DNA of 64,000 nucleotides from Chloroflexus aggregans DSM 9485 (GTDB lineage: Bacteria > Chloroflexota > Chloroflexia > Chloroflexales > Chloroflexaceae): assembly GCF_000021945.1 (NCBI RefSeq), contig NC_011831.1:3113353-3177352 (forward strand). The letters are read 5' to 3'. This document shows, piece after piece, positions 25,496 to 34,025 of the stretch. Position numbers and translations under genes: made by a program. Numbering within the stretch: the first letter of the stretch is position 1; each line of letters opens with the position of its first letter. The notes below the pieces were generated by a model, which made no database searches, had not been told where the DNA came from, and saw only the letters and a list, made by a program, of their open reading frames with translations.

Positions 25496-28249
25496 TTACG
25501 GAATCAACCCCAACCGTCGCCCACGTGCCACCGCTTGCGTGCGTGAGGCGACGCCTAGTTTGTTAAAGATATTGTTGATATGCGATTTCACCGTGCTCAC
25601 CGCGATTACCAAACTTGTCGCAATCTCATGGTTGCTGCGCCCCTCGGCCATCAGGCGCAAGACCTCGATCTCACGCTGGCTCAGTGGTTCGGGTAAAGTT
25701 GGCGGTGCCGACGTTACCGGCATACTCATTGGCAAAGGCTCATCGTTGTCTATGAGGGAAAGGAGGTATTCACCGTAGGCCGGTAAGCGTTGGCGCACAC
25801 TAAGCCGGTTCAATACAATGCGGAGCGGTTCACCGGCTTGCACAAACGGTGTCACGATTCGTTCAACCGTCGCCAAATCAAGTGCCGTCACGATCAGGTC
25901 GGTCGCATCTTCACCGGCAGCAAGGAGGGCCAGCGCACGCAGCAGGGCGGCATCAAGGGGAGCCAGCATCTGCCAGGTCTCACCTTGTGTTGGCGCAGCC
26001 AAGGCGGCGGCCAGCGCATGGAGTTCAGCGCTATCGCCGGCAGCACGGGCCCGCGCCAATCGCCATTCGTACTGGGCGCGGATAATATGTTCGCGCGCGT
26101 AGAAAGCGGCGATCGGCATCATGCGAAACTCAACCGGCGGGTGCAGTTGTGCTTCGAGCAGATACTCGGCGGTTACGAGATCACCCTGTTCTAGCGCCAG
26201 TTGGGCCTCGAATCCGTTCAACACGGCTAGCACCCAATCAATCTTACGTTGACGGGCCAGAAAGCGGGCCTGCCGCACAACACGTAATGCACCGGCCACA
26301 TCGCCTCGTGCCCGATTGATCCGTGCCGTCACGATCAACAGACACAAATAGCTCGTTGTGTTCCCCGGCTTGATCGAACTCTCGGCTTCGGCCAATGCCG
26401 GTAATGCTCCGGCAAACTCATGACGCACACCGTGCAGGTCGGCCAGCGTCAGAAAAGGCAACCCGATACCGGGTGATGCGCGATCGCGGTTGCGTCGCAG
26501 CATGTGGTTAATCGTCTCGCGACACGTCTGAATAGCAGCGCCAATCGAACCCCGCAGCGCTTTCGTATACGCATCATCGCTCGTGGCCATCGCCGATATA
26601 TAAGGCAAGCCGGCATTGAATCCATTGACAATTGCCTCACTAAACGCTTGCTCGGCACGCATCAGATCGCCTTGGGCGAAGTATGCATATCCCAAATCTT
26701 TAGCAACTCGCATCCGTAGGGCTTGATTATCGGTTTGCAACCATGCCAACGCTTGTTGCCCCTCTTGCAGCACCCGGTCGTTATCACCGCGTAATACGGC
26801 CAGTCGGACGCGCACTGCGCTCAATTCGCCGCGCAGATTAGCAATTGGTCCAAACGACGTTGCAGTGCCACTCGCGACCCCGGCCAATGCCCGCTCGGCG
26901 ACGGCGATCCAATATGCTGCATCTTCCATCTGATAGTCGGTGGTTGCCAGCCACGCGCGTAATAGGGCTAAACGCGGATGTTGCTCGAAGGCCGTATCAG
27001 GGATTTGTGGCAACCAGCGGCGCAGCGTGGCTTCACCCACCTGTGACACCACCGCCAGGCCAATCGGTTCAATCATTGCGACTACGTCATCAAACGCCTG
27101 TGCGCGTAAGGCATGGTTGATGGCAAGCGGCAACATACCGTGGGCAGCAAACCATGCACCGGCCCGTCGGTGAAGTAGGGCGATGCGGTCTGGGCTACTC
27201 CCGGTTTCGAGCCGTTCACGCAGCACATCGGCGAAGAGATGATGATAACGGTACCAATTACGCTCGGTATCGAGCGGGAAGAGAAACAGGTTGTTGCGTT
27301 CAAGTTCGGTCAAGATCGACTGGCTGTACGAACTGTGGCTCTGTTCATTGATTTCCCTTTCATTGATGCCGATCACTGCATCACACAACGGTCCGCACAG
27401 CCGGTCGAGGATTGACGTTTGCAACAAAAATTGTTGGATGTGGAACGGTTGTTGGTTAAAGACATCTTCGATCAGGTAATCAACCACGTAACGATTACCG
27501 GAAATAATGGCATTGACCAGTTTATCTTGGTGCGGATGATGGCGTAAAGCCAGCGCCGCGAGATGAAGACCGGCCGGCCAGCCCTCTGTACTCTCCAATA
27601 GCGCAACAATTTGTTCCCGTTCGAGGGGTAACTCCATTTCTTCAAGCAAAAACGCTGCCGCTTCTTCGGGGGTAAAGGCCAGATCAAAACTGCGCAGTTC
27701 GGCTAACTGCCCTCGTGCTCGCCAGCGGGCAAGTGGTAACGGTGGATCACTACGGGTGGCGATGATCAATCGGCAGCGTGGGGGGAGATGTTCGACGAGA
27801 AAAGCTATTGCGTGATGGATCTGGTTATCGGTGATCGTGTGATAGTCATCGAACACCATGATCGTTGCATCACCTATTTCGACGAGATCGTTCAGCAACT
27901 CGGCACACCACTGTTCCGCATCCAGACCAGCTTCAGTTTCGAGCAACGCTTGAAGCTGTGCCCGTCGCGTCGGTGACAAGTGCGGTAATGCTTCCAACAA
28001 ATACGCGAACAACCGGCGTAGATCATTATCGGCGGCATCGAGGGTCAACCACGCAATTTGCGACCATTCCTTACCGGACTCACCGATCCATACGGCGAGC
28101 AACGAAGTCTTGCCGTAACCGGCCGGTGCGGTGATCAGAACAACCCGACTGTGTAAAGCGTGCCGCAACCATTCGTACAAACGAGGACGAGCTAACAACG
28201 ATGGGCGTGCTTCCGGCGGTTGCAGTTTGGTGCGTACCAACGGCATCAT
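25496..28249 (-). CDS. MalT-like (LAL/STAND) LuxR-family transcriptional regulator
   Basis: 917 aa, the usual size of MalT-type ATP-dependent activators. The first of two adjacent Met codons (28249) has GGAG 7 nt upstream. Order of parts: N-terminal [18 protein letters not shown] (typical MalT entry), Walker [18 protein letters not shown] (about 40-55), Walker B-like [10 protein letters not shown], a winged-helix/NOD region, a long TPR-like sensor region (about 400-820), and a C-terminal LuxR HTH ([37 protein letters not shown]). In MalT the TPR region binds an inducer sugar and ATP drives oligomerisation on DNA. It is divergent from the ChvE-type sugar importer with a 306-bp shared regulatory region, so that operon is its likely target. 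The inducer is unknown. Confidence 0.9.
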   Translation of the reverse strand: MMPLVRTKLQPPEARPSLLARPRLYEWLRHALHSRVVLITAPAGYGKTSLLAVWIGESGKEWSQIAWLTLDAADNDLRRLFAYLLEALPHLSPTRRAQLQALLETEAGLDAEQWCAELLNDLVEIGDATIMVFDDYHTITDNQIHHAIAFLVEHLPPRCRLIIATRSDPPLPLARWRARGQLAELRSFDLAFTPEEAAAFLLEEMELPLEREQIVALLESTEGWPAGLHLAALALRHHPHQDKLVNAIISGNRYVVDYLIEDVFNQQPFHIQQFLLQTSILDRLCGPLCDAVIGINEREINEQSHSSYSQSILTELERNNLFLFPLDTERNWYRYHHLFADVLRERLETGSSPDRIALLHRRAGAWFAAHGMLPLAINHALRAQAFDDVVAMIEPIGLAVVSQVGEATLRRWLPQIPDTAFEQHPRLALLRAWLATTDYQMEDAAYWIAVAERALAGVASGTATSFGPIANLRGELSAVRVRLAVLRGDNDRVLQEGQQALAWLQTDNQALRMRVAKDLGYAYFAQGDLMRAEQAFSEAIVNGFNAGLPYISAMATSDDAYTKALRGSIGAAIQTCRETINHMLRRNRDRASPGIGLPFLTLADLHGVRHEFAGALPALAEAESSIKPGNTTSYLCLLIVTARINRARGDVAGALRVVRQARFLARQRKIDWVLAVLNGFEAQLALEQGDLVTAEYLLEAQLHPPVEFRMMPIAAFYAREHIIRAQYEWRLARARAAGDSAELHALAAALAAPTQGETWQMLAPLDAALLRALALLAAGEDATDLIVTALDLATVERIVTPFVQAGEPLRIVLNRLSVRQRLPAYGEYLLSLIDNDEPLPMSMPVTSAPPTLPEPLSQREIEVLRLMAEGRSNHEIATSLVIAVSTVKSHINNIFNKLGVASRTQAVARGRRLGLIP

Positions 28250-28555
28250 ACGCCAACTCCGTCTTGCTTTCCATGGTGATGTACCTAGTGTACCACGCCT
28301 AATAGGGTGTTAGCCGGTCGAACCAACCCAGATCGTTGATGTAGGGGAATCCCCCTAATGATGTGCTAGGAGTAACACCCCAGGCGCATTCAGGGTTGTC
28401 GATATGGGCAAACCGGTGTCACTGTGCTTCAATGGGCGTATCAGGATCAGACCACTTGCTACACACACATGGAGGTGTACCCGGCAACAAAAGTATTCGG
28501 CGTCCAGGTATATCCGCAACAGTGACGTTGGTTTATGTTCAAGGAGGAGTCTGTC
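28250..28555 (+). promoter_or_regulatory. Shared control region between MalT-like regulator and sugar importer
   Basis: This 306-bp intergenic stretch has nested inverted repeats. The outer pair is GGGTGTTA (28305-28312) and TAACACCC (28373-28380). Inside it lies TAGGGG (28342-28347) / CCCCTA (28352-28357) with a 4-nt centre, the size and symmetry of a dimeric HTH operator. Downstream, AAGGAGGAG ends 6 nt before the ATG at 28556. I could not fix a -35/-10 pair. Operator function is inferred from symmetry and position. Confidence 0.5.
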
Positions 28556-29710
28556 ATGTCGTCGAAGAAGATTCTGTGGTTCGTTCTGTCGTTGATGACG
28601 GTATTTGCGTTCATGGTGAGCGCATGTGGTGGTGGTACTACCGGTAGTACCGGTGGCAGCAGTAGTGGTGGCAGTAGTGGTGGCAGCAGCCAGCAGCTTG
28701 CGGTTGGAATCGTCCTTCCCACTAAAGATGAACCCCGCTGGATTCAAGACGAGACCCGCTTCCGCGAAGCGCTGCAACAGGCCGGCTATCAGGTTGAAAT
28801 CCTCTTCAGCCAAGGCTCATCGGCCAAAGAAAAAGAGAATGTTGAGGCCCTGATTGCCAAAGGCATCAAGGTACTGATCATCTGCCCGCACGATGGTACG
28901 GCTGCGGCGGCGGCTGCCGAAGCGGCCAAGGCTGCCGGTGTTAAGGTCATCTCCTACGACCGTCTCATTCGTGAGACCGATGCTGTTGACTATTACGTTA
29001 CCTTCGACAGCATTGCCGTGGGCGCCCAGCAAGCCCAGTATCTGGTCGATAACGCGAGTGGCAGCGGCAACCCGCTCTACCTGTACGCCGGTGCAGCCTC
29101 TGATAACAACGCCTTCCTCTTCTTCGAGGGAGCGTGGAAGGTGCTCCAGCCCAAGATCGCCGATGGTACCTTCGTGATCAAGAACTCGAGCGAGGCGGTT
29201 GCGCTCCAGAACAAGCTCGATCTCACCCGCGACGAGATGGCGAAGATCATCGGTCAAATTACGACCAACTGGGACTTCAACACCGCCAAGAACCTTGCCG
29301 AGGCCAATCTGACCGCTGCAACTGCCGCCGACAAAGGTACAGTCTACATTCTCGCACCTAACGACGGTACTGCGCGTGCGATTGCCGATGCCTTCGCCGC
29401 CGACAAGGACGTGACCAAGTACTTCGTCACCGGCCAAGATGCGGAGAAGGCTTCAGTGCAGTACATCATCGATGGTCGCCAGTCAATGACCGTCTTCAAA
29501 GACGTGCGCACGCTGGTCAAAGATGCGATCAGTGCTGCTGTGGCCCTGCTTGAAAACAAGCAGCCTGAGGCGCGTGGTTCCTACAACAACGGCAAGAAGG
29601 ACGTGCCGGCCATTCAATCGCCGGTGGTGACCGTCACCCGCGACAACGTGCGCGCCGCCCTCATCGACTCCGGTTATTATAGTGCCGGCGATTTCACTAA
29701 TCTCCCGTAA
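28556..29710 (+). CDS. chvE: ChvE/XylF-type sugar-binding lipoprotein of ABC importer
   Basis: Start at the ATG at 28556, after AAGGAGGAG; an ATG 7 codons upstream overlaps that site. 384 aa. Lipoprotein signal peptide with lipobox MVSAC (Cys at about 23), then a Gly/Ser-rich flexible linker. The mature part is a type I periplasmic binding protein: VGIVLPTKDEPRWIQDETRF, KENVEALIAKGIKVLIICPHDG, GVKVISYDRLIRETDAVDYYVTFDS and VGAQQAQYLVDNA closely follow the ChvE multiple-monosaccharide receptor (xylose, glucose, galactose, arabinose class). It captures sugar outside the membrane and delivers it to the permease. First gene of the SBP-ATPase-permease operon. The symbol is by family resemblance; ligand specificity is unproven. 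Confidence 0.9.
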   Translation: MSSKKILWFVLSLMTVFAFMVSACGGGTTGSTGGSSSGGSSGGSSQQLAVGIVLPTKDEPRWIQDETRFREALQQAGYQVEILFSQGSSAKEKENVEALIAKGIKVLIICPHDGTAAAAAAEAAKAAGVKVISYDRLIRETDAVDYYVTFDSIAVGAQQAQYLVDNASGSGNPLYLYAGAASDNNAFLFFEGAWKVLQPKIADGTFVIKNSSEAVALQNKLDLTRDEMAKIIGQITTNWDFNTAKNLAEANLTAATAADKGTVYILAPNDGTARAIADAFAADKDVTKYFVTGQDAEKASVQYIIDGRQSMTVFKDVRTLVKDAISAAVALLENKQPEARGSYNNGKKDVPAIQSPVVTVTRDNVRAALIDSGYYSAGDFTNLP

Positions 29711-29728
29711 GGCTGTCGTGATGTAATA

Positions 29729-29776
29729 GGGAAGGGGTCGTGCGGTCTCATCCGTCTCGGGCCGCCACCCTTTCCC
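29729..29776 (+). terminator. Intercistronic hairpin between binding protein and ATPase genes
   Basis: GGGAAGGGGT (29729-29738) pairs with ACCCTTTCCC (29767-29776) over 10 bp with one G-U, with a 28-nt loop. There is no U run. Such hairpins after binding-protein genes usually stabilise the upstream mRNA or attenuate read-through so that binding protein exceeds ATPase; that is inference here. Confidence 0.5.
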
Positions 29777-29812
29777 CAATATCAGCGGTTCATCCACTGA
29801 GGCGGTGCGTGT

Positions 29813-31336
29813 ATGGAAACCCCTATTCTCGAAATGCGCCACATCACCAAAGAGTTCCCCGGTGTACGCGCACTTGACAACGTGACGTTTAGTGTCAAGC
29901 GCGGCGAAATCCACTGTCTCGTCGGGGAGAATGGCGCCGGTAAATCCACTCTCATGAAGGTACTCAGCGGTGTTTATCCGTATGGTACCTACAGCGGCGA
30001 AATTCTGATCAACGGTCAACCCCAACGCTTTACCGGTATTGCCGATAGCGAACGGGTAGGGATCGGTATCATCTATCAAGAATTGGCTCTGGTACCGGAA
30101 TTAACCGTCTACGAAAATATCTTTCTCGGCCACGAAATTAGTCGCAACGGCATCATTGACTGGAACGAAACCATCCGCCGTGCCGATGAAATGTTGCGTA
30201 AAGTCCGCCTCAATGTGAATCCGGCAGCAAAAATCCGCGATCTCGGTGTAGGCAAGCAGCAACTGGTCGAAATTGCGAAAGCACTAAGCCGAGCAGTCAA
30301 GATTCTAATCCTCGATGAGCCAACCGCTGCGCTCAACGAAGATGATAGTGAAAATTTATTGAATCTGTTACGTGAATTGCGCGATAACGGCGTGACCTGT
30401 ATTCTCATTTCGCACAAATTGAAAGAGGTGTTATCGGTCGCGGATACGGTGACGGTGCTACGCGATGGGAAGACGGTCTGCACACTTGATGCCCACAAAG
30501 GTGAGGTGAACGAGCAGACCTTAATTCGCAATATGGTTGGTCGTGAAATTACCAACATCTACCCCCGGCGTACCCATCAAACTGGTCACGAGGTGGTGCT
30601 GGAACTGCGCAATTGGTCGGTCTTCTCACCTGACGTCGGTCGCTATCTACTCCGTGATGTCAATATACAGGTGCGTAAAGGTGAGATCGTTGGTTTAGCC
30701 GGGCTAATGGGTGCCGGTCGGACCGAACTCGCGCTCAGTATCTTTGGGAATGCGCCGGGCTACCGCTTAAGCGGCGAATTGTGGCTCAAGGGGCGCAAAC
30801 GGCTGTTCCACCACCCGCGTGAAGCAATTGCCGCCGGGATGGCATATGTTTCAGAGGATCGGAAGGCGAAAGGTCTCGTGTTGATCCAGGATGTGCGTCA
30901 GAATATCACGCTGGCCAACTTGCGGGCATTGGCAACCAATGGCGTGATCGACCGCAATGCCGAGATTCAGATCGCCGAAAACTATCGTAAATCGCTCAAT
31001 ATCAAAACACCAACCATTGAGCAGCAAGTAGCGAATTTGAGTGGTGGCAATCAACAGAAAGTATGTCTCGGTAAATGGCTGTTTGTCCGACCCGATCTTC
31101 TGATCCTCGATGAACCGACCCGTGGTATTGATGTTGGGGCGAAATACGAGATTTATCAGTTGATGAACCAACTGGTGAGCGAAGGGATGAGCATACTGAT
31201 GATCTCGTCGGAATTGCCCGAAGTGTTGGGAATGAGTGATCGCGTCTACGTCGTGTCCGGTGGGCGTATCAAAGGTGAGCTGCCGATTGCCGAGGCGACC
31301 CAAGAGAAGATTATGGCGTTGGCAGTAGATTACTAA
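29813..31336 (+). CDS. gguA: Sugar ABC importer ATPase with two ABC domains (GguA/XylG/MglA type)
   Basis: 507 aa, the normal size for duplicated carbohydrate-type ABC ATPases that energise monosaccharide uptake. First domain: Walker A GENGAGKSTLMKVLSG, signature region LGVGKQQLVEIAKAL, Walker B ILILDEPTAAL, H-loop LISHKL. Second domain: degenerate P-loop GLMGAGRTEL, perfect LSGGNQQKVCLGKWL, Walker B LLILDEPTRGIDVGAK, and the usual loss of H-loop His (MISSELPE). This asymmetry is normal for the family. The first domain ends IRNMVGREITNIYP, the same hinge that appears as VELMVGSV in the ABC-histidine kinase encoded at 34026. Co-directional with the binding protein and the permease. Confidence 0.93.
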   Translation: METPILEMRHITKEFPGVRALDNVTFSVKRGEIHCLVGENGAGKSTLMKVLSGVYPYGTYSGEILINGQPQRFTGIADSERVGIGIIYQELALVPELTVYENIFLGHEISRNGIIDWNETIRRADEMLRKVRLNVNPAAKIRDLGVGKQQLVEIAKALSRAVKILILDEPTAALNEDDSENLLNLLRELRDNGVTCILISHKLKEVLSVADTVTVLRDGKTVCTLDAHKGEVNEQTLIRNMVGREITNIYPRRTHQTGHEVVLELRNWSVFSPDVGRYLLRDVNIQVRKGEIVGLAGLMGAGRTELALSIFGNAPGYRLSGELWLKGRKRLFHHPREAIAAGMAYVSEDRKAKGLVLIQDVRQNITLANLRALATNGVIDRNAEIQIAENYRKSLNIKTPTIEQQVANLSGGNQQKVCLGKWLFVRPDLLILDEPTRGIDVGAKYEIYQLMNQLVSEGMSILMISSELPEVLGMSDRVYVVSGGRIKGELPIAEATQEKIMALAVDY

Positions 31337-31370
31337 TGTTACGAAGCGCACCGTGCGCCGCTCATAGTCG

Positions 31371-31606
31371 GCACAATGGTGTTTGGTAAATGATTACTGA
31401 GCGGAGGCTGTCATTTCGAAGGGTATTGAAGTTTGTCATTTCGAGCGGAGCGCGAAACCTTACCAATCCAGGCTTTCGCGGGCACTAGCGCGCCCACGAA
31501 ATGACAGCAGAGGGTCAGGGTGAGCGCATTTGTCATTTCGAGCGGAGCGAGAAATCTTGCCCACGCTCAGGCACACTGGTGTTTAGCAATGAACACAGTG
31601 CGGAGG
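31371..31606 (+). repeat. REP-like palindromic repeat cluster flanked by a diverged direct duplication
   Basis: The core begins TGTCATTTCGAGCGGAGCG. Full-length direct copies lie at 31434-31461 and 31531-31558 (28 bp, differing at four positions), a truncated copy at 31409-31419, and an inverted 11-bp arm ACGAAATGACA at 31496-31506. Outside these, a 36-37 bp segment starting GCACAATGGTGTTTGG (31371) recurs as GCACACTGGTGTTTAG (31571); the second copy runs into the permease ribosome binding site. It resembles short extragenic palindromes scattered in several phyla (from memory). It separates the ATPase and permease genes. Confidence 0.8.
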
Positions 31607-31611
31607 AGATA

Positions 31612-32811
31612 ATGACCACGCAGGGTACATTTGTTCAGAATCTACGGCGGGTGTTGGGGCAGAATATTCGCCAATACGGCATGTTCATCGCCCTATTTGT
31701 GATAATGATTATTTTTTCGATCACCACCAACGGTATTTTTATCTCGTCGCGTAACCTCAGCAATCTGATCAACCAGACCGGCTACATTGCGGTGTTAGCG
31801 GTGGGAATGACCCTGGTGATTATCATTCGCCACATCGATCTCTCGGTTGGGTTTTTGGCCGGCTTTCTCGGTGCGGTGGCCGCAATCGCACTGCGGTTCT
31901 GGGATTTACCGACCATTGTGGTGGTACCGATGGTGTTGGTATTGGGTGGACTGGCCGGTTTGCTGACGGCGTTGCCGGTCGCGGAATTGAAGATACCTTC
32001 ATTTGTCGCCTCACTGGCCGGTTGGTTGATCTATCGTGGTGCGTTGCAGTTGGTCACCGCCGGTACCGGTACCATTATTATCGAAGACGAGAGCTTCAAC
32101 GCGATTGGTAATGGTTTTATCCCCGATGTGCCGTTTACGCTGATCCCCGGCTACCATACACTCACCCTTCTGCTTGGGGTCATCGCGATTGTTGCCTTTA
32201 TTTTCAGCGAAATTCGTACCCGCAACCGGAAGCTGGCATACCATTTTGAAGTCTTACCCACCGACATGTTTGTGCTCAAGCTGGTCTTCATTTCAGCATT
32301 GATCGGCTTGTTGTCGTGGATTATGGCCGGCTACAATGGCCTCTCGTGGACGATGGTGATTGTGCTGATCGTGGTAGCGATCTACCACTTCATCACCACC
32401 CAAACCGTGTTGGGCCGCCACATTTACGCGGTCGGTGGCAACCCCGAGGCGGCGGAATTGAGTGGTATCAGCGTCAAGCGCATTACCTACATTGTGTTTG
32501 CGTCGATGGGTGTACTTTCAGCGCTATCGGGCATTTTGTTCGCCTCGCGGTTACGGTCGGCAACCACTACTGCCGGTACTCTGTTTGAACTTGATGCCAT
32601 TGCTGCGGCCTACATCGGTGGAGTGTCGGCGGCGGGTGGTGTTGGCAATGTGATCGGTTCCATCATCGGTGCGCTGGTGTATGTGTCGCTGACCAGCGGG
32701 ATGAACCTGATGGGTATTGATATTGCGTACCAATACATCGTGCGCGGTTTAGTCTTGGTCGCCGCCGTGATTTTCGATGTATCGACACGTCGGCGTGGCC
32801 GCGCCGGGTAA
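31612..32811 (+). CDS. gguB: Sugar ABC importer permease (GguB/XylH type)
   Basis: Start at the ATG at 31612, preceded by GGAGGAG; the open frame upstream runs through the repeat cluster and is not coding. 399 aa with about 10-11 hydrophobic helices and the branched-chain/ribose permease signature: FISSRNLSNLINQTGYIAVLAVGMTLVII, RHIDLSVG, and the conserved HIYAVGGNPEAAELSGISV loop that contacts the ATPase. The C-terminus has IAAAYIGGVSAAGGVGNVIGSIIGALV, typical of the family. It forms the membrane channel for the sugar delivered by the ChvE-like lipoprotein. The 275-nt gap from the ATPase gene is unusual for such operons and is filled with repeats. Specificity unknown. Confidence 0.92.
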   Translation: MTTQGTFVQNLRRVLGQNIRQYGMFIALFVIMIIFSITTNGIFISSRNLSNLINQTGYIAVLAVGMTLVIIIRHIDLSVGFLAGFLGAVAAIALRFWDLPTIVVVPMVLVLGGLAGLLTALPVAELKIPSFVASLAGWLIYRGALQLVTAGTGTIIIEDESFNAIGNGFIPDVPFTLIPGYHTLTLLLGVIAIVAFIFSEIRTRNRKLAYHFEVLPTDMFVLKLVFISALIGLLSWIMAGYNGLSWTMVIVLIVVAIYHFITTQTVLGRHIYAVGGNPEAAELSGISVKRITYIVFASMGVLSALSGILFASRLRSATTTAGTLFELDAIAAAYIGGVSAAGGVGNVIGSIIGALVYVSLTSGMNLMGIDIAYQYIVRGLVLVAAVIFDVSTRRRGRAG

Positions 32812-32820
32812 TGATCGGCG

Positions 32821-32847
32821 CCGGTCGGCCGGGGGCTGCCCGACCGG
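32821..32847 (+). terminator. GC-rich hairpin after the sugar importer operon
   Basis: CCGGTCGG (32821-32828) and CCGACCGG (32840-32847) form a perfect 8-bp stem with an 11-nt loop, starting 10 nt after the permease stop and followed by AATATTTG. It likely ends or attenuates transcription before the response regulator gene at 32939. Confidence 0.6.
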
Positions 32848-32938
32848 AATATTTGCCCCAAACGGTTTCTTCGGCGATAATACTTATCATCTCTTTGGTG
32901 TGAGACGCCGATAGTTCAACCGTGGTGGGGAATGGACG

Positions 32939-33997
32939 ATGGGCATCACCCGCGTCGTGTTGGCCGATGACCATGCCGTTGTGCGGGCCGGTTTGCGCAC
33001 TGCCTTAGCTGCCTTACCCGATTGCGAGGTGGTAAGCGAGGCGGCGACCGGCCCACAACTGCTCGCCGTACTGGCCCAGCATCACCCTGATTTGTTGGTG
33101 GTTGATGTCGCGATGCCGGACTTTGATCCGATTGCCACCATCCGCCAAATCCACGCCGATTATCCGGCTATGAAGATATTAGTTGTCAGTGCCTACGATG
33201 ATCAGTCTTACGTCGTCGGCCTGCTTGCCGCCGGCGTTAACGGCTACCACCTCAAAGACCAGCCGCTCAGCGATCTCCAACTGGCAGTCCAACGGATTAT
33301 GGCCGGTGGCAACTGGATCTCTAGCCCGTTGCTCAGCCGCCTGATCCAGGCTGCACCACAAATAGCGCATTCCTCACCGATCACACTCACCAAACGCCAG
33401 CGTGATCTCTTACGCCTGATCGCGCAAGGCTACGACAACCGGCGCATGGCCCAAGAGATGGATCTGAGCATTAAGACCATCGAAAATCACCTGACCGCCC
33501 TCTATCGCACCATTCGCGTCAGTAGCCGGCTCGAAGCCTACCAGTTTGCGCTGCGCCATCCCGAATTACTGGCCGAATCGGGACACGAAGCTGCTCTCAG
33601 CCGCGAACCTTCAACAAGCCCTGCCCCACTGATGGTCATGATCATTGACGATAACGAGCGCTACCGTGCCCAACTCAAGCGTATGATCGGCAAGGCTTGC
33701 GCCGAATCGCAGATCTACGAGGCGGAGGATTGCCACGAAGCGACCCGCTTACTCCGCCAGATCACGCCCGATCTGGTCTTCGTGGATGTGATCTTGCAAG
33801 ATGGTGACGGAATTCAATGTCTCCGCCGGCTGAAAAGCGTCTCACCCCACACGCGGGTGATCCTAATCAGTGCCTATCCCGATCGAGAGTTTCGTCGGTT
33901 GGGTCTGGAAGCCGGCGCGCTCGCCTTCCTCGATAAAAAAGACCTTGATGCGGCTACCGTGCGGCAAGTGGTCGAAGATACCCTACGGCGCAAGTGA
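32939..33997 (+). CDS. Response regulator with REC-LuxR HTH-REC architecture
   Basis: 352 aa. Residues 4-120 are a NarL-type receiver: acidic pair Asp10/Asp11, phospho-acceptor Asp56 in LLVVDVAMPD, Ser84, Lys106. Residues about 148-205 are a LuxR HTH (LTKRQRDLLRLIAQGYDNRRMAQEMDLSIKT, broken here only by text). Unusually, a second complete receiver follows at about 231-348: Asp237/Asp238, Asp283 in LVFVDVILQDGDG, Ser311, Lys333/Lys334. NarL regulators normally end after the HTH. Both receivers keep all catalytic residues, so two phosphorylation inputs are possible. It follows the sugar permease on the same strand after a hairpin. It is convergent with the ABC-histidine kinase gene, 28 nt between stops, its likely partner. 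DNA target unknown. Confidence 0.9.
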   Translation: MGITRVVLADDHAVVRAGLRTALAALPDCEVVSEAATGPQLLAVLAQHHPDLLVVDVAMPDFDPIATIRQIHADYPAMKILVVSAYDDQSYVVGLLAAGVNGYHLKDQPLSDLQLAVQRIMAGGNWISSPLLSRLIQAAPQIAHSSPITLTKRQRDLLRLIAQGYDNRRMAQEMDLSIKTIENHLTALYRTIRVSSRLEAYQFALRHPELLAESGHEAALSREPSTSPAPLMVMIIDDNERYRAQLKRMIGKACAESQIYEAEDCHEATRLLRQITPDLVFVDVILQDGDGIQCLRRLKSVSPHTRVILISAYPDREFRRLGLEAGALAFLDKKDLDAATVRQVVEDTLRRK

Positions 33998-34025
33998 GTG
34001 CAAGGGAACGGCGCCGAGGCGACGC

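Noticed and set aside
25496-28249. MalT-like protein as part of the defence cluster (STAND ATPase)
   Set aside because: It has the C-terminal LuxR HTH and MalT order and lies beside a sugar operon, far from the helicase cluster.
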